Assembly: GCA_964017125.1 (NCBI GenBank)
Contig: OZ024909.1
Coordinates: forward strand, 52,246,414 to 52,310,413
DNA length: 64,000 bases
Direction: 5' to 3'
From: Flabesymbios commensalis
Lineage: Eukaryota; Annelida; Polychaeta; Terebellida; Flabelligeridae
In this document: one piece after another, positions 12,081 to 25,100 of the stretch
How positions within the stretch are numbered: the stretch's first letter is position 1
How the letters are laid out: every line of letters begins with the position of its first letter
The notes under the pieces: generated by a model
Told to the model about the DNA's origin: nothing
Seen by the model: only the letters and a program-made list of their open reading frames with translations
Databases searched by the model: none
Program-made: the position numbers and the translations under genes

Positions 12081-12175
12081 CCCAGCAAACACAAGACATT
12101 ATACAAATGTTGTTTTAATGTTGGTCCAGCGTCGCAGACGCTGGCCCAACTTTAAAACAACATTGGTTCAACATC
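12081..12175. repeat. Family C palindrome
   Basis: Begins CCCAGCAAACACAAGACATT. Arms TTGTTTTAATGTTGGTCCAG and TGGCCCAACTTTAAAACAAC surround CGTCGCAGACG. Confidence 0.7.
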
Positions 12176-12273
12176 TACACTAGTGAACTCCTCCTGCCCA
12201 CAGCATCACTGTCCTCACTCAAACGGGCCATCCAGATCCATGCACGCGCTCCAGTCGTTCAAGTCCTTTATAA

Positions 12274-12471
12274 TACTGTAGATCTGGTAATATTCGGGAG
12301 GTTTTATTTTTCGCGAGGACGATAAATTCGCGAATTTGATAAAATCGCGATAATTATTATTATAATAGCGCTGCTATCATCGAAATTCGCGAATTCTAAA
12401 CTTTACGAAAAGTTCCAAAATCACAAATTCGCGAAAATCTAAACTCGCGAAAATTACCAGATCTACAGTAT
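12274..12471. mobile_element. Family D inverted-repeat element
   Basis: About 198 bp bounded by ACTGTAGATCTGGTAAT and ATTACCAGATCTACAGT with a TCGCGA-rich interior. This is the cleanest copy of the family. It lies about 700 bp before the MATCAP exon. Confidence 0.75.
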
Positions 12472-12479
12472 AGTCCTAA

Positions 12480-13176
12480 CGTGGTAATGGCGGACTTGCT
12501 GTGCGTGTTCACCACTGGCACCCGGCCGCCGGCTGGATTATGGAGCCGCTGTGTAGAGATTGCCGCCTTCAGATCCAGACGGTAGTATCTGCGCACTTTG
12601 ACAGTAACCAGTTACTGCCGTCTGTCTCTGCACGCCGGTATTGTGGTAGCGTGATCCGCGGTTGACGTTCCTCACTATCGATAATCTGCATGGATATATA
12701 CAGTCCATCGATACGCCGAGACGGTTCAGTACTCACTGTACTGTAATCAGTATCCAGATATGTAATGTGTAGTTTTATTAAGGGTATACTTCAGCCGCTT
12801 GGATCCACCGCCTTCAACATACTGTTCTGTGCCTTGTAAGGGTGTGATTTCGACCTAATCTTCTCAAGACGATTAGGGATGAGACCTACGAAGTGGTCAT
12901 TATTCGTGATCCATTTATATTTGGTAATTGGATCTCTCAATCGTTAATACTCAGTGCGGTGTATACGATGGTAGGTCATCAAGTCAAGTCATCATGTGAA
13001 CGTAATATTAGACATGGACAATAGAGGAATTGTCTCCATTATTCCATTATCGTTTGGTGCAGATCTGTCTGAACATAGAGCTGGTGAATGAGTGAGAGTT
13101 ATAAAACATGCATTTATAATAAGGATCATTGTTCCATGCGGGCGTATTGTACCGGGTTCATTACAGAGAGGAGAAC
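12480..13176 (+). promoter_or_regulatory. Probable MATCAP promoter and 5' UTR region
   Basis: About 700 bp of locally GC-richer sequence between the family D element and the MATCAP start codon. No TATA box or defined transcription start could be assigned. TTACAG at 13161-13166 could be a splice acceptor eleven bases before the start codon, so a separate 5' UTR exon is possible. Confidence 0.35.
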
Positions 13177-16100
13177 ATGGCAGTGGCCGTGCGTGGATTC
13201 GCTCCGGCCAGGACTACAGTGACACTGCCCGTGGAGAGAACCCGCACATTATCGGCCAGCCTGGGGGACATGCCTCAAATGTTGTCCCCCCTGACACTCC
13301 ACCCCCGACCCCCGTCATCACCTGAACAACAAATCAGGAGGAAAACACGCTCAAATAAAAAACAGAAAGACAAAACTCGCTCTTACAAAAAGCAGCGCTC
13401 GAAAAGCTGCTTGGCTAATTCGGGCCCTCGCCACAGTGTGGACAGCGCTAAAGGGAAGCCTCGGGATGGGGACCTCAAGTTGCCCTCTCTGCCGGGGATG
13501 AGGAGAAGCAGAACGAAGACTCCAACACATTCCAAGCTGCCGGGCAGAGCAGAGTCTGCGCCCAAGATAACTACCACCAACACCAGTGTCGTACAGGTCT
13601 GTATAAAGTGGTTTGTAGTGTTTTTACCATTAGAGCTCGATCCTATCTGTTAAAGTTAAATTTTCAGTCACTTAACGTCAAGTGACTGAAACTAAAGAGG
13701 ACTCACAGTGTATATCCGTGTCACAGATTAGAACACAAAATATCACATGGAAAACAGTGGTCAATCAATTCCTGTTAAGTCACGGAAAACTACTTAGAAT
13801 ATAGTCGATATCGTGGCTTTATGAGTTGGGTTGCTGGCCATTCATTTTCAGATATTTATTTTGAAGCATGGTATATCAGCCTGATTTTAAAGCTATTTAA
13901 AGCCTTTTTATTTGTCCTTCAGTCAAGAAAATTGGAATGAAAAATGAGCTTTATATTTGCTGGCTCACATGATGTTTTGATTCTAATTCTACAAATGTAA
14001 ACAATTTTTACTCACTTGAAGTTGTGGGTCGCGGCAGCGAGACACAACTTCAAGTGAGTAAAAATTTAAATTGTATAATATAGCACTTTATGGGTTAAAA
14101 GCAGGTCTATGCTGTACTCAAATATTATAAAGTATACATGCATTGAGATTTATTGTCTGTGGGATTGGTTATAGACCTATACCGGTACTTGTTGGGCTCA
14201 CTGCAGTGGTATTGAGAAGGGTTCGTGTAAATAATATGATTATGGGCAAACGACGACGTAGCCCCTTTAAAATTCAAATTAATTTGATTTTCCATTGAAT
14301 TTTTTATGTAATGTGTACGTCACACGTTTTCAAGCTCAAGTATTGATTATCACTACATCAGTGGTGCCAAATAAAACATTAAAAAATAACTCTGTGCTAA
14401 GAAGCGTCAATAGTACATTTTTTACACACTTCGTGCCTAGTCAACAATGTGAAGTGCTTCAAATAATGGTGCCTTGTGAAAAACTAACGCGATGTCAATA
14501 GCTGTAAGGCTCCTTGGCTAACCAAGAGATAATAACCCTTTAACGACCGAGTTATCTACTTAAAATTGTCAAGCACTTGAGTTTGTGAGTCGCGGTAGTA
14601 AAATGGTATCACTCCCGCAAGTTACACGATACCTTCACCCAATGTTGGTGTAATGCTGGGCCAGCGTCGTAGACGGTGGACCAACATTATACCAGCATTG
14701 GGTGATTAGCTGTGCACGATTGAGTACATTTCTCGTGTTGGCTTGGTATGGTGGTGTTTTCAGACCTTTGCATATATTTATGCGTTACACAATGATAATA
14801 TTTTATAAATCTGATTACAACGTACGCAATTTTAAAGCGACACAGTCAGGCTACATGTAAAATGATAATGATTTTCTTTCGGCCTATTAACCCTTTAACC
14901 GCCAAATTATTCAAATTGAATTTTCACTCACTTGAGGTTGTGTCTCGCTGACGCGATCCACAACTTCAAGTGAGTGAAAATTATTCAGATTTGAAAAAAT
15001 GGCGGTCAACTCTTTTCAAATCTTGCTGGTTGATGTTTCATTTTATCTTTAACATATTTAAAATGTGGTACTTATTGTGCTAATAAAAAATGAAAACCCG
15101 AATATATGCGGCACCGGCGGTTAAAGGGTTAATATATGACCGTATGATGTAATCATGTCCATACGCTAGAACTGCAAAAGTTTTTTTTTAATTTTTGTGT
15201 TGCGCATTTACCAGTTGACTCTTCCTTTACCAATTTCGCATTAATGCGAAAACTACCTTCCTTTACCAAATTCGCATTTATGCGAAATCCACATGTGTAC
15301 ATGCATTAATTGCAGTGGAGATATTTCATTACATGCGCGGTTGAAAATCGTCAACCAGAATTGTCACTGACATGGATGCAATGATCTCTTGCATTTTTAT
15401 ATAACCTATATTGTGCCGAGGGGCTACCTCAGGGGTCCTCCTTAAAAAGAAGTCGGTTTCTGGGGGTAGTTTTATCAGGGGGAAGTCGGTACAGGAAGAA
15501 TTTCGTCTCTATATCTCGCTTAACTGGTAAATGCGCAGCACAAAAATAAAAAAATAACTTTTGCAGCTCTAGCCTCTGGACATGTTTACATCATATGGTC
15601 ATATTAAGAAGCCAAAATAAAATTACTGATTTTTTGATGATTTCAGCCTGATTGTGTCGTTTTAAGGTAGAATGCGAATTATCACATCCGCGACATTTAT
15701 GAGACCGCCTGTCGAGTGTGTAACAGTAAGCACGATATATTGATATAATGTTGATGTGATGTTGAACCACCGTCTGCAACGCCAGTGGCCCAACATAAGA
15801 CAACAATGGCTCAATGCTTCGTGGTTGTCATAAAAGTGGTACATTTATGTATAAAACTCGCCGAATGATTCATCTGTAACGAAACATGTTGATCTTCAAT
15901 GGAAGTTTTGCTGTTTTTTCAACTAGTTATTGGTTTTAAACGATGTTTAGATGCTGGAGTCTTCGGTGTATATCCGTCGACGGGCCACGTTATTATATCA
16001 ACGTAATAATTATAATTATTATCTTCAAGATCTTGTTTTGTTTTTTAGCAGAAACCGGACACAAAGTGCGGCACGGACACAAAGAAAACCAAGAAAGTCC

Positions 16101-19100
16101 CATTACTGGCTTCTGTCGCTCCTTTAAATTTAGAAAGTGAGAAAGATAAATTTATGAAGGCTAAGTATAACTACAATCCACAATTCTTGTACAGGTAGGC
16201 AAAGTCTTCACACATAGAATCACAACCAAAATTAACCCTTTAACCCTCAAAGCGCTGAATTATATTTGTACAAACCATGGAGACCAAAGGGTTTTTTTCA
16301 ATTTGAAATCATCATAAATGTCTCAGTTAGCTCTTCCCGCTTCATTTGATTACTTATGTTGTGGGTCTACGCGCAGTATACATATTTTTATTCTTACAGT
16401 GCGGGGATCGACTTTATACGTCATAATCTGACGTCTTTAGACGTTAGATTCTGACGTCTAAAGTCGATCCCCGCACTGTAAGAATAAAAATAATCACTCA
16501 CAATGCATCAAAGCTTCATTTTGCATCTGTGAAGAATGACTTAATTTCCTACACCCGGGGGGTTTAGAGTGACATTTTTTATGGAACTGTTTTTATAATA
16601 ATAATAATAACTTTTTTTTCTTTTGCCACCCACTACAAGTCGAGAATTGCGCCAGCAATTCGCGGCTTGTAGTGGATGAAGATGACAATGATAAATTCAG
16701 GCTTGAAAGGGTTAACCCTTATCCTGTTGATCACGACCATATAGTCGCGTCTAATCCGTTCTATCAGCCGATTAAATCAGTGGTATTGTGTGTTAAAACA
16801 TAAAGCTTTGCAAATGTTTGGTCTCAAATTAAACTCATATAAGGAATTGTCACCCGCTTGAAGTTGTGGGTAGGGAGATACAGCTTCAAGTGGGCGACAA
16901 TTAAAATTATTTAATTAGGCGGTTTAACGATTAACCTATAGTAATCTCTATTGGACATCATGTTATATTACTATTGCTATGCAAAGTCTAACAGCAAAGT
17001 AAACAGCTATCTGTTTGCCTTGGCCTTGGCCTTGGTACTGTTATATGCGTTTATAATTATATGTGTAAGATATTATACGAGGGTATTTTTATACATGTTT
17101 TTTTTTTAGAAAATAACGTAAAATGCTAATCTTATATTCTCCTTGTACCGTCTGGGGCAAAGCATTCATCCAGGCTTGCTGTCCGTGACGTACAATGTAT
17201 AATAAATCATGCTGCCATTAAAATAAGTCATGTTTTCTTATAGAAACCCACCCAGTGAAGCAACAATGGAGCGACATGGTACCGCCACGGAACATCTCTT
17301 ACCACAGGTATATGAGTGCTGACATATTTTACTTTATTTGAATACCTATGTTATGGGTCTATACTGCCTTTTTAAATAGCTTACTCTTTCAGTGCGGGAT
17401 CAACATTAGACGTCAGATTCTGACGTCTAATGTCGATCCCCGCACTGAAAGGGTTAATGGTCGTCAGATAGTTTGAAAAGAAAACGCTATGGACGGAATG
17501 TGTGTTGTGGCTGGGGAGGTCTTGCAAAATGATGAGCACAGTTACTGGAGTTCAAATATGTTTAATACAAATACCATCACAATTCTGCTGTTCAAAGCCA
17601 GAAAGGCATGGCGTCAATTACGATAATAATCGTTTTTGATCATCCAGTTTAGGTCTCAAATTCAACAAATATTTAATCGACTTGAAGCTCACTGTAAAGT
17701 GGGTAATAGTTTGAATTATTTAAGTTGGTGCTCAAAAAGTCAAAGGGTTATAGGTGTCATTTTGTATCGTAGAATTGTAATCCTTGTGATTTGGTAGATG
17801 TTAACACTTATAGCTCTGAAATATTGTTATATAAACCAAGAGACCAAAGTTTTTTTTTTGAATTTCAATTACGTGTATAATAAATGGCTTAGTTAGCTTT
17901 CCGTTTCAATATACATGTAATACCTGGGTCCACGGCCATTATAAATGTCTTTTAGTGCAAGGATCGACTTTAGACGTCAGAATCTGACGTCTATTGATGT
18001 CAAATTCTGACGTCTAAAGTCGGTCCCCGCACTGAAAGGGTTGAACTCAACTAAGTAAATGGATGCACACAAAATCTCATAATATGTCAAAAGTAATATG
18101 TTGTTCTCTTGTAGATTATCGTCCTGGATGCTGAAACCAATGCTGTTTTCACTTTGAGTCCGCTTCTAAACAATGCACCAACATTGTATTGTCATTGATA
18201 GATATGTGATAATATCTGTATCATTTGCAGGCATTACAAATATTATCGACGGCTTTGAAACGACACGGATCGTTCGAGCAGTACGCACACAGGACTGGCG
18301 GGCGCAAACTCAGCCGTGTCGAGATCCTCAACATAACCAAAAAGTTTCTCCGCCTGGAAAACTTGGACAATGAGATTTTAGTCCAGGTGAGTTGGATCAA
18401 AGCCGATCAGACCTCTTATCTGATGTACCACGTCAGACGACCAGACATCTTATTTTATGTACAGGGCCTGTCACACCTTGGCGATTAGCGTTAACGATCG
18501 CGTAACGCACAAAAAAATCAGCCGAACGCTGGCGAACGCTGACCATCGCTGGACCATCGTTATGCTATCGCCGTGTGCGTTTAGCGATCGTTGCTGATCG
18601 CACATGAACCCTGATGAACGCTGAGAGTTTCAACGCACACCAGCGTGTAAGAGGATACTCTAGAAGTGCGTTGGGTGGTCGCTACTCGATCGTTCTAAAC
18701 GTTAGGGGAGCGTTACTCAGTCGCTGTACACGCTAGGGGAGCGTTACTCAGTCGCTGTACACGCTAGGGGAAAGTTACTCAGTCGCATATACATTTTAAT
18801 ATATATATGAATAACACTTCCTGGTGAAGCACTTAAAGTAATAAATTATTGAAATGATAGACAACATATCTTCAAATGTATCAATCTTTATGAAAGTTCA
18901 GAGCATTTATAAAAGTTTGTGATCAGCTGATCAATAATAATATGACATGTTTAAAATTTACATCTATGCATCTATAGGCCTTTAACACGAGAGTTGTCCA
19001 ATTAAAAATAACTTATACCAAAACACTGCTAAACTGTCTGAAAAAAAATAGTTTGAAAATTCAACAAATCAACCTATTGATAATATTTAAAAAGATAAAT

Positions 19101-22100
19101 TTGCCGCTAGATATCTACTAAAATCAATTAATATTGCAGTAAAACGTTGAGGTTTTAAAAATATATCATGTGATCGTAACTGTGCGTTGCGGAACGTCGA
19201 GCACACGTTCGCAGTCGGCGAATGCGTTATGCATGCGTTACTCATGTGCTACTCCTACGCTGGTAGTCGCTAGTGATCGCTGGCGCTAGAATCACGGATT
19301 ATGTGGTGTGCGTTCTTCAGTCGTCAATCACTTTACTCTAGCGCTACTCATGCGCTTATGAACGCTGGACAATCGTTCTGGATCATGACAGTCTATCAAT
19401 CGCCAGCGTTTTCAATAATTTAAATATTTTTCCGTGCGTTACGCGATCGTTGACGGTGATCGCCAAGGTGTGACAGGGCCTTACTATACGTCATGTAGAC
19501 CACACGTGGATTGGAAAAGCTGTACGGATTATTAACCCTAAAGGGGCCTTCACACCTGTTACGACTTTTCCCTAGCGGTTCGACGCGTCCGGAGAAGTTG
19601 AACCTTCTATAATATGATGGGGTGTTCACACGAGGAAGCGGCGCGGACGCCACCCCCTCGCGGCGCGTCCACAGAAAGTTAAACAATTTTGAACTTTTGT
19701 CGCGGACGCGCGGTGGAGGCTGACGACTCTTTTCTCGCCACCTAATCACGCACTGTTTCTCGTCACGTGGCAAAACATGCCAAATAATGTTGTTTACTTG
19801 GCTGCTCACATGTTTTCGTGGTAGCGATGTATAATATGACCAAGGATTCCTTGATATGACCAAAAAGCCACCTTTCTCGATTTACAGGTCTAATTTACAC
19901 GGAGATGACTGGGATGTATTGCATGGACCTTTCAGTAGTTTTACTACCCTGGGCCCGTATTCTCGTACAAGTTACGATATATCGTAGGCTTCTGATTGGT
20001 CGAGATGGCCATCTCGACCAATCAGAAGCCTACGATATATCGTAACTTGTACGAGAATACGGGCCCTGAGATGCTACTGTATCTACTGTGTACATCTAAT
20101 AAGCCTACATTGGTGGAGAAAAATCCGGATCGAGAATTTGAATGGAGGTTAGCTTTTTCGGAATTAACCCATTTTTTTGCTGTTTTCTAGGCGTTTTTTC
20201 TTCTTGTGCAATATAGCAGCAATTATCAACCGATCTTCTTCTAGCTCGTCGAATATACTTGTATCCATCATGGATTTAGAATTTCGTCTGACGTTAGGCT
20301 TCAACGTAGCACGTGGTCAGCCACGTGTGTTGCAGCTGTCACAAATGATGTTTTATGGTAGCGTCCGCGTTTGTCGTAACATATCTGAACAGTCCCGCGC
20401 GTTATGTCGTAAGTGTTTTGTCGTCGGACGCGCCTGCCGCGTCAGGTCTAAACGGCATTTACAGTTCTGAACACTTGTCCTACTGAATTGTTTGCTTCAA
20501 GTTTTCATTCATTCGAAGTTATATTTGCTAACGCAATTTCCAGCTTCAAATGATGAAAAACAGTTATATTTATGAAAAAAATAGACACCTCCAGTATTGA
20601 ATTATTGGATTAGCTGAGCATCTACCCAAAACTATTTAGTTATAGTTCTATTGATTTAAAACATATATATACGGGCCTAGCAGGACAAAGGGTAGTCCTA
20701 GAAAAACAAAGGCATACTTTATTTTAAATTGTTATACATAGTTTATTTCGCTTTATAGGTTATACGTGGGTCCACGACCATTTGAAATATTATGACGCTC
20801 TCAGTGTACTGAAAGAGTTATTTGGTATAATACCAGAATATTATAGAATAACTATCAATAACTCCTAACTTGAAAGTAAGCAGGTATTGCTGTTTGTTTT
20901 GCACGGTAGTACTGTAGATATGGTAATTTTCGCGTGCTTATATTTTCGCGAATTTCAGATTTTGGGACTTTTCACGAAGATTAGAATTCGCGAATTTGTA
21001 TTTTCTTTAGTAGCGCTATTATAATTATAATTTTTGTGGGATTCTTAAATTCGCGAATTTGTCCTCGCGAAATTCGTGCAAATTAAAACCTCGCAAATAT
21101 CACCAGATCTACAGTGTATAAGTTAATCTATAGTAGTATGGTGTGGTAATGAAATTGTCAGGAAGTACTCTGTTATATATATATGTATATATATATTATT
21201 ATTATACACATCAAAGACGATAATACCGCGGACCTCACAGCTAGGCCTGCTCATATTCAGACATATTTACATGATTATATAGTTCATTGTTGGCTCTACT
21301 TTTATGATGATTCTTTGTTCCTCTAGTTACGTGATGACATGGTGCCGCGAGCGTGCATGACGCGGGTCAAAGGTCAATCCACGTTACAAGTGCGTAGCGG
21401 TGAAATCAGAGAGTTCTGGGTGGACGGTATGCTACGTCATGAGATAGGTAGGCTAATGGCCACACAATGCTGGCCCGGTGTTGTACGCTAGTACAACGCG
21501 GGGCCAACATCGGTGCCGGAAAACACCATAATTATGTTCACACCACGTTAGATTAATGCTGGCACGACGTCATGGACGGTGGCTCAGCAATAATATAACC
21601 TTGGGTTAACGTCTGGCGTTCGGTTATGATCAACCACTATTTCAGAATTCCGCCCATGGTGAATACAGATATTTTCATGAAAGGCTTCTATATTCTTTCA
21701 TTAAAAATATATTTGACATATAAATAACAATTTAAGCATACACATATCTGGGTTAAAAAAATATAGGCCATATATGGACATGTCCGATAATTTCATTTTA
21801 TTAGGCGTTTCTTTTCACTACCTGGTATGTTGAATCGTTTGTTTTGTTGTTCATGTTGATTATTTTATAATGAAAAATCATGCTTGAGCGTATGTGGAGA
21901 TACAACCACTACAGTACCATATCATATCATTAGAACGGAAATTTATTTAAATTTTGACCTATATGATATATTGCATGTGTAGATTGGTAAACTTAGACAT
22001 CAAGGACATGCGTTTCCGTAACCCTACGTTCTAATTTAAGACAGGTTTGGGGGTCAAAATATAAAGTTCGTCCCTATTTTTTGTTGTTAAAGGTGACCTA

Positions 22101-25100
22101 TCACCCCGTATATGGTATGAATAATTTTGTGACAAATAAATATATCATGTTCATGTGACCCATGTGAGGGTCACATGATAGCCAATCACCCCATATAAGG
22201 AAACAATTATGCCCCATCTGGTGGCAACTTTGATTTATTTGTCACAAAATTAGTTATACCATATACGGGGTGATAGATCACCTTTAAGATCTTATTTTTA
22301 TGTTTTGGACATATTAGGTTTAAAAAAAATGGTGTCAATGATTGATCAAGCTAACGTTAAACCTGTTAGTGGAGTGATTCCTTCCTAATGCAGAATAATC
22401 TAAACCGAAATTTCAACATGAACTCAGACTTTTTAACGGAAACCCATCTAGAACACGAATTAAACCCAGTGTGACCGGGGTATGGCAAGTATGGTGATGG
22501 TGAAGGAGCACGCAGCTCGTGGGCCTGTGCGAAATTAACGTCGATACACTGGTTTCAACCTTTACCCATGGTTACCACAGGTTCTTGAAAACGGAAAAAG
22601 TCCTTGAATTTGAAAAAAAATTCCAGGCCTTGAAAAGTCCTTGATTTTTGTAAAAACATAAATCGACCGAGAAAAGTCCTTGATTTTGATCAACGTGTGA
22701 TGTTTTGCTGTTGATCTTGAAAAACGACTTGCAGCGGCGACAGCTAGTGATTAAATGAAAGTAAAAGCTACACTTTTAATAACGATGTGGTTTGTAAATG
22801 TAGTATGTCTATTTTATCAATATAAAGTCAAAAGGTAAATATCGATAAACAATGTAGGCGTACATTTCATATTTTCTACAATATTGTAACTTCACTAGTA
22901 TGCATAGTCTGAAATTTGATAAAAAGAGTAATAAGTATTCTTCTCATACCTGTTAGACTAAACTTATTTTTGTAATCCGTGAACCACTTTTTTAACATGC
23001 CCAAAAAAGATCCTTGAAAAATATTGAGAAGTCCTTGAAAGATCCTTGAAAAGTCTTTGAATTTTGTATTTGAAAAAGTGTGGGAACCATGTTTAATTCG
23101 ACGAGGCCGTCGCTATCGTGATCGCCTAGTCACATTGAGAGGGGAGAAACAACCCAGCAAACACAAGGGTATATGATCAGACACCACCCTTAAAAATTAG
23201 CACGTATATAGCGTTTTTAGCATGAATATGTGCTACTAGTATTCTAATTACCCCCCCCCCCCCCCGTGTGTTTGATAACAGGTACTCACTACCTGAGAAG
23301 CAGAAATAACAGGTATCAACCGTGGTGTAACTGGCGTACCCGCAAAGACCTGAAGATGCGAGCCTTGAACCCCACGGAGGAGGGACTGGCCAGTCTACAC
23401 AGCGTGATCTTCAGGGACGACCCCAGCCTGTGGAGGTCCGCCTTCCTCTACTACACCATCTGGAAGGCCTCGCAGGTGTCCTTCTGTGAACTCTTCAAAG
23501 ACCTGGGACTCTATGTGGACGACCCTAATGTACGCTGGGATTACTGTGTACGCGCTAAGCGTGGACTCATCGATACATCCCAGCCAGGTGAGTGTACACC
23601 TAGTATACACTCTGAACAATATAGGGGGGGGGGGCTACTATTACCATGCAACCCCAGGAGAGCCCTACAAGGGTTCTCCTGGGGGTTGCATGGTAATAGT
23701 ACTCAAGGGTTCTTTCTAAAGAACCTAACAATTGGGTGAATGTATCGTGCTTGCTGGGTATATTAAGCCATCTCTCACTTACCAGAAAACACGAGTGACG
23801 TTGCCCCAATGCTGGCTTTAGGTTGGGCCAGCGTAGCATACGATTGGCCAGACTTATTCCAGCATTGACTCAACATTTCATGTTTTCTGTATTTTTGTGT
23901 ATGGTACATCAGTTACTCACGTGCAGTGAAGTTTTTAGTCCATTTGCTGTGAATTTTGAGCGACGTTTTAGTTTGGTTTTATATATTACGACGTCCCAAC
24001 ACGTTCATTTGTGTAGATTAACGTGGGAGACAATGTTCCAATTATATTTGCAGACGTGCTCACGTTCACTTGCGTCTTATTTTAGGCCTATTATTAATTT
24101 TACAAATGTTTTTGGTGACTTATAAAATATTTCGTTTACTCGATACGAGTTTCACGTAGATTTGAAACGTAGAAATAACTTTACAAAGGACACGTATTTA
24201 TCTATTATTCCGTATTTATTTATTATTCCGTATTTATCTATTATTCCGTGGTCGTTGGATAAATTAAAAAACGCACGTGTCTTTAGTTAGCCATGATGGA
24301 TATCAAAACCGCGATTTTTCTAGTCAAATATGAAACGTGTTTAAAATAGCGACAACGTCGCTTCCTATTGGATATGTTTAACCCTCCAAGCACACTGCAC
24401 CATCCTCAGGAGGTTCTCTTGGCCCAGTTTAGCCTATATGTGCACAAGGGTGGCCTAAAGCCCGATTTATTTCCAAGCCAACTGCTATGTTATTTCGTAC
24501 CGTTTCCATTCACCTTTGGACGTGAGTGGCTGCCCTATTCCCATCTCAAGGTAAATGGAAACGACTTGATTTTCTTAAATACGCAAACATGATACCTCAA
24601 ACGTAAGCTTGTTGTGATGGACTTTGCCATTTCTAATTCAATAGACATACACCCCTCTGGGAGGATACTTAACCCTCACAACGCCGAAATATTTTGTATA
24701 GACCACAGAGACCAAAGGGTTTTTCCAATTTGAAATCATCATAAATATCTTAGTTAGCTCTTTCTGATTCCTTTGAATACCGATGTTATGGGTCTACGGA
24801 CCTTATAAATAGTTTATTCTTTCAGTGCTGGGATCGTCTTTATGCGTCAGAATCTGACGTCTACAGACGTCAGATTCTGACGCATAAAGACGATCCCCGA
24901 GCTGAAAGAGTTAAGAGGGTTAATCCAATCTGATATTATACTCTGCTTATGTTGTGTGGTTAACAGGAGCGTTTTGTAAAGATCAAGTCTACCTGACCGG
25001 CGGGCTGTCGATCCTGAAGCGTAGATCCCACCTGGACTTCCACATGCTGGTCCGCGCCGGTAAAGTCTGCTTCCGCGATCTGGATCGTATACAGGACATG

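Noticed and set aside
18117-18180. Possible extra MATCAP exon after TTCTCTTGTAG
   Set aside because: It would shift or extend the frame, while joining exon 3 directly to 18231 reproduces the conserved family sequence in phase.
19420-19863. 147-residue minus-strand frame
   Set aside because: It crosses the ends of two non-autonomous DNA elements in a MATCAP intron and matches no transposase that I know.
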